Shown here: positions 27,010 through 36,747 of the stretch, piece after piece
Layout: every line of letters starts with the position of its first letter
Position numbering within the stretch: the stretch's first letter is position 1
Assembly: GCF_008386465.1 (NCBI RefSeq)
Contig: NZ_VUOD01000002.1
Span: forward strand, 343,091 to 407,090
Origin: Arenimonas fontis
GTDB lineage: Bacteria > Pseudomonadota > Gammaproteobacteria > Xanthomonadales > Xanthomonadaceae
Reading direction: 5' to 3'
DNA: 64,000 bases
Notes under the pieces: model-generated
What the model saw: only the letters and a program-made list of their open reading frames with translations
Database searches by the model: none
What the model was told of the DNA's origin: nothing
Program-made: the position numbers and the translations under genes

Positions 27010-27993
27010 TCACGGGTGCGGCACGACGATGGCCTCACGCAGGCCCAGTGTCTCGGCCACGCGTTCTTTCAGCCGCTCGGCGGCAGCGCGATCGGCCTCT
27101 GGCCCCACCCGCACCCGCCAGACCGGGCCGCGGTCGGTGTTCACCCGCTGGTGGAAGGCGACGAAACCGGCGGCGCGGGCGCGATCGCGCAGGGCGGTGG
27201 CGTCGGCCTCGTTGCTCAGCGCGCCCAGCTGCACGGCGAAGCCCACCCCCGGCGCCGCCCCGGCACGCCGCGGCGCCGGCGCAGGCCCGGCATCCAGGGC
27301 CACCACCACGGCCGGGCTGCCCGATACCGTCTGCACCCGCAGGCGCGCCGCCTCGGCCAGGGCGCGCTCGGCATAGGGCCCCACCCGCAGCCGCATCGCC
27401 GGCCGACCGTTGACGTCCACGGTCTCGCTGCTCACCTGCAAGCCCTGGGCGCGCAAACGCCCGGCCAGTGTCCGGGCATTGTCGAGATTGGAGAAGCTGC
27501 CGACGTTGACGGCCCAGGCGCCGGCAGCGGCGGTCGGCGGCAGGGTGCTGTCGGCGTGCGGGGGGGGCGGAACGGGTTGCGGAACGGGGGCAGGGGCGCG
27601 GACCGATCCGGTCGGCGCGGCCACCGGTTCGCCGCTGGCGGCGTCCACGGCCAGGGCCGGAGTCTCGTCGCCGGGCCCGGACGCCGGCTCTTCCCGGCGC
27701 GGCGCCGGCGCGTCGGGCACGACGGTGGCCACGGCATCCGGGTCGTGGCGACCGCCATCCTCGCCAGGCTCCAGACCCAGCACGGCGCCGCCCTCGGCCG
27801 GCGGAACCGGCTGCAGCAGGGGCAGCTCGCGGGTCTCGAAGTCCCGCTCGGGCGCGGCCGGCATCTCCAGTGGCACCCGGGCGGCATCGTCCAGGGCCTG
27901 CTCGCGCTCCTGCAACAGCATCGGCAGGAAGATCATCGCCAGCGCGACCAGCACGGCGGCGCCGATCAGACGCTGTTTCAGGGCTTGATCCAT
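27010..27993 (-). CDS. dedD: SPOR-domain envelope protein (DedD position)
   Basis: The 327-aa protein has a short cytoplasmic start, one membrane helix (residues about 9-27), a long Pro/Ala linker and SPOR repeats. The first is AGAWAVNVGSFSNLDNARTLA (described only) and the second begins GVGFAVQLGALSNEADA near residue 250. SPOR domains bind denuded glycan at the division septum. Two SPOR units instead of one is unusual for DedD. The position between folC and cvpA supports the orthology. Confidence 0.85.
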   Translation of the reverse strand: MDQALKQRLIGAAVLVALAMIFLPMLLQEREQALDDAARVPLEMPAAPERDFETRELPLLQPVPPAEGGAVLGLEPGEDGGRHDPDAVATVVPDAPAPRREEPASGPGDETPALAVDAASGEPVAAPTGSVRAPAPVPQPVPPPPHADSTLPPTAAAGAWAVNVGSFSNLDNARTLAGRLRAQGLQVSSETVDVNGRPAMRLRVGPYAERALAEAARLRVQTVSGSPAVVVALDAGPAPAPRRAGAAPGVGFAVQLGALSNEADATALRDRARAAGFVAFHQRVNTDRGPVWRVRVGPEADRAAAERLKERVAETLGLREAIVVPHP

Positions 27994-28054
27994 CGGAACG
28001 GGTCCGGGCCGGAGAGACCGGCGAATTATAGCCGTCCTGCTCCCCTGCCCCCGG

Positions 28055-29305
28055 TCATGATTCCGCCAGGGCTTCAGCGACGGTGTGGAAAGAGCCGAAC
28101 ACCAGCACGCGTCCGTCGTTGCCGGCCTCGGTAGCGGCCGCGGCCAGGGCCTCGCGCAGGCTGCCGTGCAGGCGTAGGCGATCCGGGGCGAGCGCGCCGG
28201 CCAGGCCTTCGGCCAGCGCCGGGGCGTCCAGCCCGCGCGGCCCGGCATCGGTGATCGGCCCCAGATGCCAGGCGCGCACCTGCCCGGCGAGCGGCTCGAC
28301 CATGCCGGCCAGGTCCTTGTCCGCCAGGGCCGAAAACACCGCCACCGTCGGCCGCGGATGCGCCTGCAGCCAGGCGGCGAGCTGGCGCGCGCCCTGGGGG
28401 TTGTGGGCGACGTCGAGCACCCGTTCCGGCGGTCCGGGCAGGCGCTGCAACCGGCCCGGCACCCGGGCGGCGGCGACGCCGGCGACGATGGCGGCGTCCG
28501 GCAGCGGCAAGTCCAGGGCGCGCAGGGCGGCGATGGCGGCGGCGGCGTTCTCGCGCTGCACCGGCGCCTCCATCGCCGGTGGCGGCAGCTCGATCTCCCA
28601 GCCCGGCTCGCGCCAGCGCCAGCGGCCCTGCTCCAGTTCGTCGATCAGGTAGTCCGAATGACCGCGGATGGCAAAGGCTCCCAGCGCATAGGCCCGCCGC
28701 AGCACCGAGGAAGGTGGATCGCGCTCGGCCAGCACGCAGGGCTTGCCGGCGCGCAGGATGCCGGCCTTTTCGGCGCCGATGGCTTCGCGGTCGGGGCCGA
28801 GCCACTCCTGGTGGTCCAGATCCACCGTGGTGATCACCGCCACGTCCGGGTCCACGATGTTGGTGGCGTCCAGGCGACCGCCCAGGCCGACCTCGAGGAT
28901 GGCCAGGTCCAGGTCCGCCGCTTCGAACAGCAGCAGCGCCGCCAGGGTACCGAACTCGAAATAGGTCAGCGGGATCTCGCCTCGCGCCGCCTCGATGCGC
29001 TCGAAGGCGGCCACCAGGACCTCGTCGCCGGCCTCGGCGCCGTCCATCCGCACGCGCTCGTTGTAGCGGAGCAGATGCGGCGAGGTGTAGGCGCCGACCC
29101 GCCAGCCGGCGGCACGGGCGATCGCCTCGATGAACGCCACCGTCGAGCCCTTGCCGTTGGTACCGCCGACGGTGACGACATGGCGTGCCGGCTTGCCGAT
29201 GCCAAGCCGTCGCGCCACTTCTCCCACGCGCTGGAGGCCCAGCTCGATGGATTTGGGGTGGACCTGCTGCTGGTATTCCAGCCACTGGGCGAGGGTGCGT
29301 GCCAT
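28055..29305 (-). CDS. folC: Bifunctional folylpolyglutamate/dihydrofolate synthase
   Basis: FolC adds glutamate to dihydropteroate and to folates using ATP. The 416-aa Mur-ligase-type enzyme has the P-loop VTVGGTNGKGSTVAFIE (residues about 43-59), TSPHLLRYNERVR, LEVGLGGRLDATN and the C-terminal DVAHNPQGARQL. It is the first gene of the folC-dedD-cvpA-purF operon in this window. accD, often upstream, is not adjacent here. Confidence 0.97.
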   Translation of the reverse strand: MARTLAQWLEYQQQVHPKSIELGLQRVGEVARRLGIGKPARHVVTVGGTNGKGSTVAFIEAIARAAGWRVGAYTSPHLLRYNERVRMDGAEAGDEVLVAAFERIEAARGEIPLTYFEFGTLAALLLFEAADLDLAILEVGLGGRLDATNIVDPDVAVITTVDLDHQEWLGPDREAIGAEKAGILRAGKPCVLAERDPPSSVLRRAYALGAFAIRGHSDYLIDELEQGRWRWREPGWEIELPPPAMEAPVQRENAAAAIAALRALDLPLPDAAIVAGVAAARVPGRLQRLPGPPERVLDVAHNPQGARQLAAWLQAHPRPTVAVFSALADKDLAGMVEPLAGQVRAWHLGPITDAGPRGLDAPALAEGLAGALAPDRLRLHGSLREALAAAATEAGNDGRVLVFGSFHTVAEALAES

Positions 29306-29381
29306 GGCGGCATTATCCGGACGGGCGGGCCGGGCGCGAAGCCGTGTCTGGATATGGCGCCGGTTCGCGTGTCAGGAAGAC

Positions 29382-29669
29382 ATGAGCCCACGCCCCTCGA
29401 CCTGGATTCTCGCCCTGCTGCTGCCGGCCGCCCTGTTCGGCTTCGCCTTCGTGGCCGCACCTCACTCCTGCGAATGGGGTCTGAGCAGCTACGCCTGGCT
29501 GGGCATCACGACCTTGGCGGTCGAGCTTGCCCTGCCCTTGGTCACCGAAGCCAACCGGCCGCTGTCCCGTCGCCTGTTGCTGTCGGCCGGCAGCGGCGGT
29601 CTCACCGCGGGGGCCTGGTTGGGCGGCCTGGTGGCCGCCGATTTCCAGCTGCTGTGCCGGCTGTTCTGA
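29382..29669 (+). CDS. Small membrane protein of unknown function
   Basis: The 95-aa product has three hydrophobic segments (about residues 7-25, 35-55 and 66-88), a central AAPHSCEWG and a final LLCRLF. The ATG at 29382 has AGGAAG six bases upstream. The family is not recognised. It lies divergent from folC and convergent with the histidine-phosphatase gene, and its codon use is like its neighbours, which supports it being real. Confidence 0.6.
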   Translation: MSPRPSTWILALLLPAALFGFAFVAAPHSCEWGLSSYAWLGITTLAVELALPLVTEANRPLSRRLLLSAGSGGLTAGAWLGGLVAADFQLLCRLF

Positions 29670-29706
29670 GCGCGGACGGCGAAGGCCACCGGGCCTGGCT
29701 TCGTCG

Positions 29707-30351
29707 CTACAACGCCCGATGCACCGCCTCGCCGAACAACGGCGTGTGGTGCTGGCAGTCGTTGAGCCGCACCACCTCCAGCGTGTCCACGGCCGGGCCT
29801 TCCAGCAGGTTCAGGGTTGTCGGCGCCTGTCGAAAGCTCCACAGCCGGCTCATCGGCAGGCCCAGCACGCGGCACAGGATCACCCGGTTGACCGCATCGT
29901 GAGCGACCGCCAGCAGCACGTCATGCTCGCCCAGGCCCTGGCAGGCACGGGCGAAGGCGGCCCAGGCGCGTTCTGCCACCTGCGGCAGTGATTCGCCGCC
30001 GGGCATCTGCACGGCGTCGGGCCGCTCGCGCCACTGGCGCAGGCGCTCGGGATCGCGTTGGCGGATCTCCGAGGCCAGCAGGCCCTCCCACTGGCCGTGG
30101 TTGATCTCGGCCAGGTCCTGGTCGAGACGCAGCAGGTCGCGCCGGGCCTCGCCCAGGGCCAGCTCGGCGGTGCGGCGCGCGCGCGCCAGCGGCGAGGCGA
30201 CCGCGCGGGCGATCTCCAGGCCGTCCAGGCGCCGGCCCAGCGCCAAGGCCTGGGCTTCTCCGATCGGCGAAAGCGCGATGTCACGCTGTCCCTGATAGCG
30301 GCCCTCGGCGTTCCAGGGCGTCTCTCCGTGCCTTGCCAGCAGGACGCGCAT
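29707..30351 (-). CDS. Histidine-phosphatase-superfamily protein, candidate phosphoserine phosphatase
   Basis: The 214-aa protein has the LARHGETPWNAEGRYQG motif (phospho-accepting His8) and VAHDAVNRV with the second catalytic His near residue 150. The overall pattern is that of GpmB/CobC-type phosphatases rather than true mutases. Its ATG overlaps the serA stop by one base (TGATG), so it is co-translated with phosphoglycerate dehydrogenase. Because metal-independent phosphoserine phosphatases of this fold exist, a role in serine synthesis is a reasonable inference. A general phosphoglycerate or alpha-ribazole phosphatase remains possible. Confidence 0.8.
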   Translation of the reverse strand: MRVLLARHGETPWNAEGRYQGQRDIALSPIGEAQALALGRRLDGLEIARAVASPLARARRTAELALGEARRDLLRLDQDLAEINHGQWEGLLASEIRQRDPERLRQWRERPDAVQMPGGESLPQVAERAWAAFARACQGLGEHDVLLAVAHDAVNRVILCRVLGLPMSRLWSFRQAPTTLNLLEGPAVDTLEVVRLNDCQHHTPLFGEAVHRAL

Positions 30352-31913
30352 CAGGGCTGCTCCATGGAAACGATGCCGGGGATGGCGCGCAGGGCCAGCA
30401 GCTGCTGCTCCGGCACCGGCCTGTCCACGGTGATGGCGGCGACTGCGCCGCCGTCGCCGGTGGCGCCCAGGGAAAAATTGACGATGTTGATGCCGGCCGC
30501 GCCCAGGTGCGAGCCGACCAGACCGATCACACCGGGGCGGTCCTCGTTGCGCATCAGCAGCAGGTGCGCCTGCGGATCGAAGTCCAGCTCGACGCCGTCC
30601 AGCCGCACCACCCGCGGGCCGCGGTGCAGGGTGGCCTCGATCTCGCGCACCCGGCCGCCGCCTTCCACCCGCAGGCGCAACAGCCGATCGAAACCGTCGC
30701 CGTCGCCCCCCACGGTCTCGGCCACCTCCAGGCCACGGGCGGCGGCTTCCTGCAGGGCGTTCACCGGGGTTACCCGGCCCGAGGCCGAACCCAGCAGGGC
30801 CGCCACCAGCAGGCGGGTCAGCGGCCGCGTATCCAGGCCATCGGTACGGCCGGCGTAACTGAGGTGCAGCTTCACCGGTGCCGGGACCATGCGCGCGGCC
30901 AGCTTGCCCAGCGCGGTCATCAGCGGCATCCAGGGGCCGATCTCACGCGCCACTTCCGGGGTCAACGGCGGCAGGTTGACGCAGCCGGCGACGGCGCCCG
31001 TGGCCACGTAATCAATGATCTGCCGCGCCAGGATGGTGCTGACCGCCTGCTGCGCCTCGCCGGTGCTGGCGCCCAGGTGCGGGGTCAGGATCAGGCGCGG
31101 GTGGTTGCGCAGCGGCGAATCCTTCGGCAGCGGTTCGGTGGCGAAGGTGTCGAGCGCGGCGCCGGCGATGTGGCCGTCATCGAGCAGGCTCAGCAATGCC
31201 GCCTCGTCCACCAGGCCGCCGCGGGCGGCGTTGACCAGGAAGGCGCCGGGTTTCATCCGCCGCAATCGTTCCTCGTTGAGCAGGTGGGTGGTTTCCCTGG
31301 TGCGCGGAATGTGCAGCGTCACCACGTCGGCCCAGGCCAACAGCTCGTCCAGGCCCATCAGCGGCACGCTGCCCTTGCCGGCGGCGGCCGGCGGCAGAAA
31401 GGGATCGTAGGCGGCCACCTCCATGCCGATGCCCTGGGCCTTGCGTGCCACGGTCGAGCCGATTCGGCCCAGGCCGATCACGCCCAGGCGCTTGCCCTCG
31501 AGCTCGAAGCCGGTGAGCCCGGCCTTGGGCCAGTCACCCTGCTTCATGCCGGCGTCGGCCCGCGGCACGTGCCGGGCCAGGGCGAACAGCAGGGCCAGGG
31601 CATGTTCCGCCGCCGCCAGGGTGTTGCCGTCCGGGGCGTTCATCACGGCGATGCCGCGGGCGGTGGCGGCCTCCACGTCGATGGTGTCCACGCCGGCGCC
31701 GGCGCGGCCGATCACCTTCAGCCGTGTCGCCCCAGCCAGCGCCGCGGCCGGCACCGGAGTGGCGGAGCGGACCAGCACCGCGTCCATCTCCGCAAGCCTG
31801 GCCGCCAGCACCTTCGGATCCTTGATCGCCTCGCTCTCCTCCACCTCCCAGCCGGCCTGCCGGAACAGGGCCAGGCCCTCGGGGTGGATGCCGTCACAGG
31901 CCAACACGCGCAT
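30351..31913 (-). CDS. serA: D-3-phosphoglycerate dehydrogenase, long form
   Basis: SerA oxidises 3-phosphoglycerate to 3-phosphohydroxypyruvate, the first step of serine synthesis. The 520-aa protein has the NAD-binding GVIGLGRIGSTVA (about residue 145), catalytic Arg in NAARGG and His in LTPHLGAST. An inserted regulatory (ASB) domain (about 310-440) and a C-terminal ACT domain starting LLLMRNEDRPGVIG follow. This is the long, three-domain type rather than the 410-aa E. coli type. The start at 31913 has GAGGAG upstream. Confidence 0.97.
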   Translation of the reverse strand: MRVLACDGIHPEGLALFRQAGWEVEESEAIKDPKVLAARLAEMDAVLVRSATPVPAAALAGATRLKVIGRAGAGVDTIDVEAATARGIAVMNAPDGNTLAAAEHALALLFALARHVPRADAGMKQGDWPKAGLTGFELEGKRLGVIGLGRIGSTVARKAQGIGMEVAAYDPFLPPAAAGKGSVPLMGLDELLAWADVVTLHIPRTRETTHLLNEERLRRMKPGAFLVNAARGGLVDEAALLSLLDDGHIAGAALDTFATEPLPKDSPLRNHPRLILTPHLGASTGEAQQAVSTILARQIIDYVATGAVAGCVNLPPLTPEVAREIGPWMPLMTALGKLAARMVPAPVKLHLSYAGRTDGLDTRPLTRLLVAALLGSASGRVTPVNALQEAAARGLEVAETVGGDGDGFDRLLRLRVEGGGRVREIEATLHRGPRVVRLDGVELDFDPQAHLLLMRNEDRPGVIGLVGSHLGAAGINIVNFSLGATGDGGAVAAITVDRPVPEQQLLALRAIPGIVSMEQP

Positions 31914-32379
31914 TTGCCGCTCCTCGTGATTCGCACAACAACAACCGTGGGCCGGCTGCCACGCCCCGGGGCGCGGAAGCCGGGCTGGCGTCAGGACCGG
32001 GGCAACCGGCAAGCCGCCGGAAAGGCGGCGGCGAGGCTCGGGAATTCCACCGTCCGCCCCGGCGCCGGGGCGCGGGCGGGAAGAGACGACGCCGGCAGGC
32101 GTGCGAATCGCGCGGATGCGCGGAGACCTTCAGGACGCCGGCGCGGGAAGGCGCCGCCGGCGTGGCTGCGGGTCTGGAAACGGGGCTTCATGAGCATGGG
32201 AGTCCAGGACCGACGCGGCGACGATAGCCTGTCCCCCGGCCCCGAGGCAACGCACTCCGTGCGCCATCCGCGCCGGCGCCGATCCGCGTCGCGCCCGGCC
32301 CGACCATGACCAATGGCCTACCCGCGACGGCCGCGAAGCTCATACCCTCGACGCCTTGTTCCGAACCCGCGAGCCCGCC
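31914..32379. other. Intergenic region between divergent serA and the M13 peptidase array
   Basis: In 466 nt no gene is supported. On the serA side an imperfect hairpin (CCGGCT at 31952-31957 with AGCCGG at 31978-31983) lies in the probable serA leader. The rest is GC-rich with many short palindromes and no recognisable riboswitch or -10 of quality. Confidence 0.5.
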
Positions 32380-34476
32380 ATGTTCCCGTCCAAGTCCAAG
32401 CCTCTTGCCCTTGCAGTCGCCATCAGCCTGGGCCTCGGCGCCTGCCAGCCCGCCTCCGAGGCGCCCGAGGCGCCGGCCAGGCCGAAACTGGTGGTGGACC
32501 TGTCGGCGGTGACGCTGCAACCGATCTCGCTGCGGGCGGAGGATCTGGACCCCTCGGTCGAGGCCTGCCGGGACTTCAACGGCTTCGTCAACAGCAAGTG
32601 GCTGGCCGCCAACCCGGTGCCGGGCGACCGCACCACCTGGGGCGCCTTCGCCCTGCTCGGCGAGCGTTCGCTGGAAGTGCAGCACCAGATCGCCAGGGCC
32701 GCGGCCGCCGGCCAGTGGCCGGCCGGCAGCATGGAACAGAAGGTGGGCGACTTCTTCGCCGCCGGCATGGACGAAGCCGCCGTCGAAGCCGCCGGCCTGG
32801 CGCCGATCCAGGCGGAGCTGGACGGCATCGCCGCCATCGCCTCCAACGCCAACATCCCGGCCTATCTGGGCGAAGCCTACGCGCGCGGCCAGGGCATGCT
32901 GTTCCCCTTTTTCGCGATGGCCGACTACAACGACTCCAGCGTCAACATCGCCTACGCCATCCAGGGTGGCCTGTCGCTGCCGGAGCGTGGCTATTACATC
33001 GAGGACCGCGAGGATTTCGCCCGTATCCGCGAGGCCTTCAAGCAGCATGTGGCGCGCGTGCTGACGCTGGCCGGCGCCGACGAAGCGACCGCCAGCACCC
33101 AGGCCGAGCAGGTGCTGGCCTTCGAGACCCGCCTGGCGCAGGCCTCGCTGGGCCGCGTCGAAATGCGCGATCCGGCCCGCCGCTACCGCCCGGTGACCCT
33201 GGCCGAGGCCGACGCCAGCACGCCGAACTTCAGCTGGACCGCCTTCTTCGCCGCCCTGGACGTACCGGCGCCGGAGAAGTTCTCCCTGGCCACGCCGGAG
33301 TTCTTCGCGGAGATGGACGAAATGCTGGCCGAGGTGCCGCTGGAGCAGTGGCAAACCTGGCTGCGCTTCCGCACCATCGACGGCGCCTCGCCCTACCTTT
33401 CCTCCGCCTTCGAACAGGCCAACTTCGACTTCTACCGCAAGACCCTGGCCGGCCAGCAGGAAATGCAGCCGCGCTGGAAGCGGGTGCTGACGGCGCTGAA
33501 CATGTCCATGGGCGAAGGCTTCGGCCAGCTCTACGTCGAACAGGCCTTCCCGCCGGAGTCCAAGGCCAAGATGGAGCAGCTGGTCGGCAACCTGCGCGAG
33601 GCGCTCCGGGCCCGGATCGAGAACCTGGAATGGATGGGCGAAGAGACCAAGGCCAGGGCCCTGGAAAAGTGGTCCACCTTCACGCCCAAGATCGGCTACC
33701 CGGACAAGTGGCGGGACTGGAGCGGCCTGCGGATCGGCCGCGACAGCTACGCCGGCAACGTGATGGCGGCGGCAGCCTTCAACTACCGCTGGAACCTGGA
33801 CAAGATCGGCAAGCCGGTGGATCGCAGCGAATGGGGCATGAGCCCGCAGACGGTGAATGCCTACTACCGCGCCACCGCCAACGAGATCGTCTTCCCGGCC
33901 GCGATCCTGCAGCCACCGTTCTTCGACCCCGATGCCGACGATGCCCTGAACTACGGCGGCATCGGCGCGGTGATCGGCCATGAAATGCTGCACGGCTTCG
34001 ACGACCAGGGCAGCAAGTTCGACGCTGCCGGCAACATGGCCAACTGGTGGACCGAAGAGGACCGCCGCCGGTTCGAGGCGCGCGCCGACAAACTGGCCGA
34101 ACAGTTCAGCGGCTACGAGGCCTTGCCCGGCCTGTTCGTCAACGGCCGCCTGGGCCTGGGCGAGAACATCGCCGACCTGGGCGGCGTCACCGTCGCCTAC
34201 GACGCCATGAAGCGCGCCCAGGGTGAGCGCTTCAGCGATCCGATGGTGGAGGGCTTCAGCCAGGACCAGCGCTTCTTCATGAACTGGGCCACGGTCTGGC
34301 GCATCGCCTTCACCGAGGCGCAACTGCGCCAGCAGTTGCAGGTTGGCCCGCATTCCCCGGGCATGTTCCGGGCCATCGGCGCGCCGTCCAACCTGCCGGC
34401 CTTCGCCGAGGCCTTCGGCTGCAAGGAAGGCGATCCGATGGTGCGTTCCGGCGAGCAGCGGGTGGTGATCTGGTAA
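32380..34476 (+). CDS. M13-family zinc metallopeptidase, lipoprotein (first of three)
   Basis: The 698-aa protein starts at the ATG at 32380, giving a lipoprotein signal ending LGLGACQPA. The N-terminal peptidase_M13_N part runs to about residue 480. The catalytic part has HEMLH at residues 534-538, GENIADLGG with the third zinc ligand Glu595, and a C-terminal PHSPGMFRAIGAPSN containing the conserved His and Arg. It should act as a periplasmic or outer-membrane-attached neprilysin-like oligopeptidase. A start at TTG 32356 is possible but less likely. The next gene is a close paralog 112 nt downstream. Confidence 0.95.
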   Translation: MFPSKSKPLALAVAISLGLGACQPASEAPEAPARPKLVVDLSAVTLQPISLRAEDLDPSVEACRDFNGFVNSKWLAANPVPGDRTTWGAFALLGERSLEVQHQIARAAAAGQWPAGSMEQKVGDFFAAGMDEAAVEAAGLAPIQAELDGIAAIASNANIPAYLGEAYARGQGMLFPFFAMADYNDSSVNIAYAIQGGLSLPERGYYIEDREDFARIREAFKQHVARVLTLAGADEATASTQAEQVLAFETRLAQASLGRVEMRDPARRYRPVTLAEADASTPNFSWTAFFAALDVPAPEKFSLATPEFFAEMDEMLAEVPLEQWQTWLRFRTIDGASPYLSSAFEQANFDFYRKTLAGQQEMQPRWKRVLTALNMSMGEGFGQLYVEQAFPPESKAKMEQLVGNLREALRARIENLEWMGEETKARALEKWSTFTPKIGYPDKWRDWSGLRIGRDSYAGNVMAAAAFNYRWNLDKIGKPVDRSEWGMSPQTVNAYYRATANEIVFPAAILQPPFFDPDADDALNYGGIGAVIGHEMLHGFDDQGSKFDAAGNMANWWTEEDRRRFEARADKLAEQFSGYEALPGLFVNGRLGLGENIADLGGVTVAYDAMKRAQGERFSDPMVEGFSQDQRFFMNWATVWRIAFTEAQLRQQLQVGPHSPGMFRAIGAPSNLPAFAEAFGCKEGDPMVRSGEQRVVIW

Positions 34477-34588
34477 GCGTGACCTTCGGACTATGTCCCG
34501 CTTCCGAGCGGGGTACAGAATGGCCGGCGCGCCGCGTCGCCGGCGATCTTCCTTCCACCTGCCGCCCGCCCAGGGCCTGGAGTCGAAC

Positions 34589-36688
34589 GTGAGTTTTTCC
34601 ACCCTCAAGCCCCTGACCCTGGCGCTCGCCGTCACGGTCGCCCTCACCGCCTGCCAGCAGGCGCAAACGCCGGCCGTCACCGAGCGGCAGGCCGCGCCTG
34701 CCGCTCCCGCCGTGGATCTGGCCAACCTGAAGACGCCGGTGGTGTCCTTCGCCGCCGCCGACCTGGACCCGACCGTTCCCGCCTGCGCCGACCTGAACGC
34801 GCACGTCAACGGCAAGTGGCTGGCAGCCAACCCGGTGCCGGCCGACCGCACCACCTGGGGCAGCTTCGAACTGCTGGCCGAACGCTCGCTGGAGATCCAG
34901 CGCCAGCTGGTCGAGCACATGGCCGCCGACCCCGGGGCCACCGGCGTGGCCAAGATGATCGGCGACGTCTGGGCCACCGGCATGGACGAGGCGGCGATCA
35001 ACGCCGCCGGTCTGGCGCCGATCCAGCCGATGCTGGAGGAGATCGCCGCCCTGTCCGGCCCCGGGGACATCGCCGCCTACCTGCGCCGCAGCACCGCCCA
35101 GGGCCGGATGATGCTGTTCGGCTTCGGCCCCGAGGCAGACTTCCAGAACCCGGGCATGAACATCGCCTACGCCACCCAGGCCGGCCTGGGCCTGCCCGAC
35201 AAGACCTATTACTTCGACGACAGGCACGCCGGCATCCGCGAGGCCTACCTGCAGCATATCGGCAACATCCTGGTGTTGACCGGCATCGAGGAAGCACAGG
35301 CGCGGGAGATGGCCAAGGCGGTGATGGAATTCGAGACGCGCCTGGCCAAGGTTTCGCTTTCCCGCGAGGAACTGTCCCGTGACGTCAGCAAGTACTACAA
35401 CCCGGTGAGCGTGGCCCAGGCCGACGCGATCACCCCGAACTTCCCCTGGTCGGCCTTCTTCGAATCGCAGGGCATCGCCGCGCCTGAGATGTTCTCGCTG
35501 GCCATGCCGGACTTCCATGCCGAGCTCAGCCGGATGATCGCCGACGTGCCGGTCGCCACCTGGCAGGCTTACCTGCGCTACCAGACCGTGGACGGCGCCG
35601 CGCCCTACCTGGCCGACGCCTTCGCCGAGGAGAACTTCAACTTCTACGGCAAGGTTCTGCGTGGGCAGGAGGAGATGCAGCCGCGCTGGAAGCGGGTGCT
35701 GAACGCCATCAACGGCCAGATGGGCGAGGCCCTGGGCCAGGAATACGTGAAGGTCGCCTTTCCGCCGGAGTCCAAGGCACGCATGCAGGCCCTGGTCGGC
35801 AACCTCGGCGAGGCGCTGAAGGTCCGGCTCGAGAACCTGGAGTGGATGGGCGAGGAAACCAAGGCCAAGGCCCTTGAGAAGTGGGCCGCCTTCACCCCCA
35901 AGATCGGTTACCCGGACAAGTGGCGCGACTGGAGCGGCCTGGCAACCTCGCGCGACAGCTACGTCGGCAACCTGATGGCCGCGATCGAGTTCAACTACAG
36001 GTGGAACCTGTCCAAGATCGGCCAGCCGGTGGACCGCAGCGAATGGGCGATGAGCCCGCAGACGGTGAATGCCTACTACAACCCGCTGCAGAACGAGATC
36101 GTGTTCCCGGCGGCGATTCTGCAGCCGCCGTTCTTCGACCCCAATGCCGACGACGCCCTGAACTATGGCGGCATCGGCGCGGTGATCGGCCACGAGATGA
36201 TCCACGGTTATGACGATCAGGGCAGCCGCTTCGACGCCAAGGGCAGCTTCTCCAACTGGTGGACCGACAAGGACCGCCAGGGCTTCGAGGAACGCACCGG
36301 CAAGCTGATCGCCCAGTTCGACGCCTACGAGTCCATTGACGGCCTGCACGTCAACGGCAAGCTGACCCTGGGCGAGAACATCGCCGACCTGGGCGGTCTG
36401 GCGGTGGCCTACGACGCCATGAAGCGCGCCCAGGGCGAGGGCTTCAGCGACCCGATGGTGGAGGGCTTCAGCCAGGACCAGCGCTTCTTCATGAACTGGG
36501 CCACGGTCTGGCGCCGCAACTTCAAGCCCGAGGAGCTGAAGGTGCGCCTGCAGACCGACCCGCACGCGCCGGCCAACTTCCGCGCCATCGGCGCGCCGTC
36601 CAACCTGCCGGCCTTCGCCGAGGCCTTCGGCTGCTCGGACGGCGATGCCATGGTCCGGTCCGAAGCCGATCGCGTCCATATCTGGTAG
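34589..36688 (+). CDS. M13-family zinc metallopeptidase, lipoprotein (second of three)
   Basis: The 699-aa paralog of the preceding gene is clearly a tandem duplicate: long stretches such as FTPKIGYPDKWRDWSGL are identical. The GTG start at 34589 gives a compact lipoprotein signal (ALTACQQ). Zinc motifs are intact, with HEMIH at residues 535-539 and Glu596 in GENIADLGG, and DPHAPANFR near the end. Two active copies suggest different peptide ranges or dosage. A strong intrinsic terminator follows the gene. Confidence 0.95.
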   Translation: MSFSTLKPLTLALAVTVALTACQQAQTPAVTERQAAPAAPAVDLANLKTPVVSFAAADLDPTVPACADLNAHVNGKWLAANPVPADRTTWGSFELLAERSLEIQRQLVEHMAADPGATGVAKMIGDVWATGMDEAAINAAGLAPIQPMLEEIAALSGPGDIAAYLRRSTAQGRMMLFGFGPEADFQNPGMNIAYATQAGLGLPDKTYYFDDRHAGIREAYLQHIGNILVLTGIEEAQAREMAKAVMEFETRLAKVSLSREELSRDVSKYYNPVSVAQADAITPNFPWSAFFESQGIAAPEMFSLAMPDFHAELSRMIADVPVATWQAYLRYQTVDGAAPYLADAFAEENFNFYGKVLRGQEEMQPRWKRVLNAINGQMGEALGQEYVKVAFPPESKARMQALVGNLGEALKVRLENLEWMGEETKAKALEKWAAFTPKIGYPDKWRDWSGLATSRDSYVGNLMAAIEFNYRWNLSKIGQPVDRSEWAMSPQTVNAYYNPLQNEIVFPAAILQPPFFDPNADDALNYGGIGAVIGHEMIHGYDDQGSRFDAKGSFSNWWTDKDRQGFEERTGKLIAQFDAYESIDGLHVNGKLTLGENIADLGGLAVAYDAMKRAQGEGFSDPMVEGFSQDQRFFMNWATVWRRNFKPEELKVRLQTDPHAPANFRAIGAPSNLPAFAEAFGCSDGDAMVRSEADRVHIW

Positions 36689-36714
36689 GCGCCCACAAGC
36701 GCGGACCCTGCGGG

Positions 36715-36747
36715 AACGGCCCGGCCATCGCCGGGCCGTTTTCCTTT
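36715..36747 (+). terminator. Intrinsic terminator after the second M13 gene
   Basis: AACGGCCCGGC (36715-36725), loop CATC, GCCGGGCCGTT (36730-36740), then TTCCTTT. The stem is 11 bp and perfect. It separates the two active M13 genes from the third, divergent paralog. Confidence 0.85.

Noticed and set aside
31952..31983. Amino-acid attenuator or riboswitch in the serA leader
   Set aside because: Only an imperfect hairpin is visible; there is no serine-rich leader peptide, terminator U-run or known riboswitch core.
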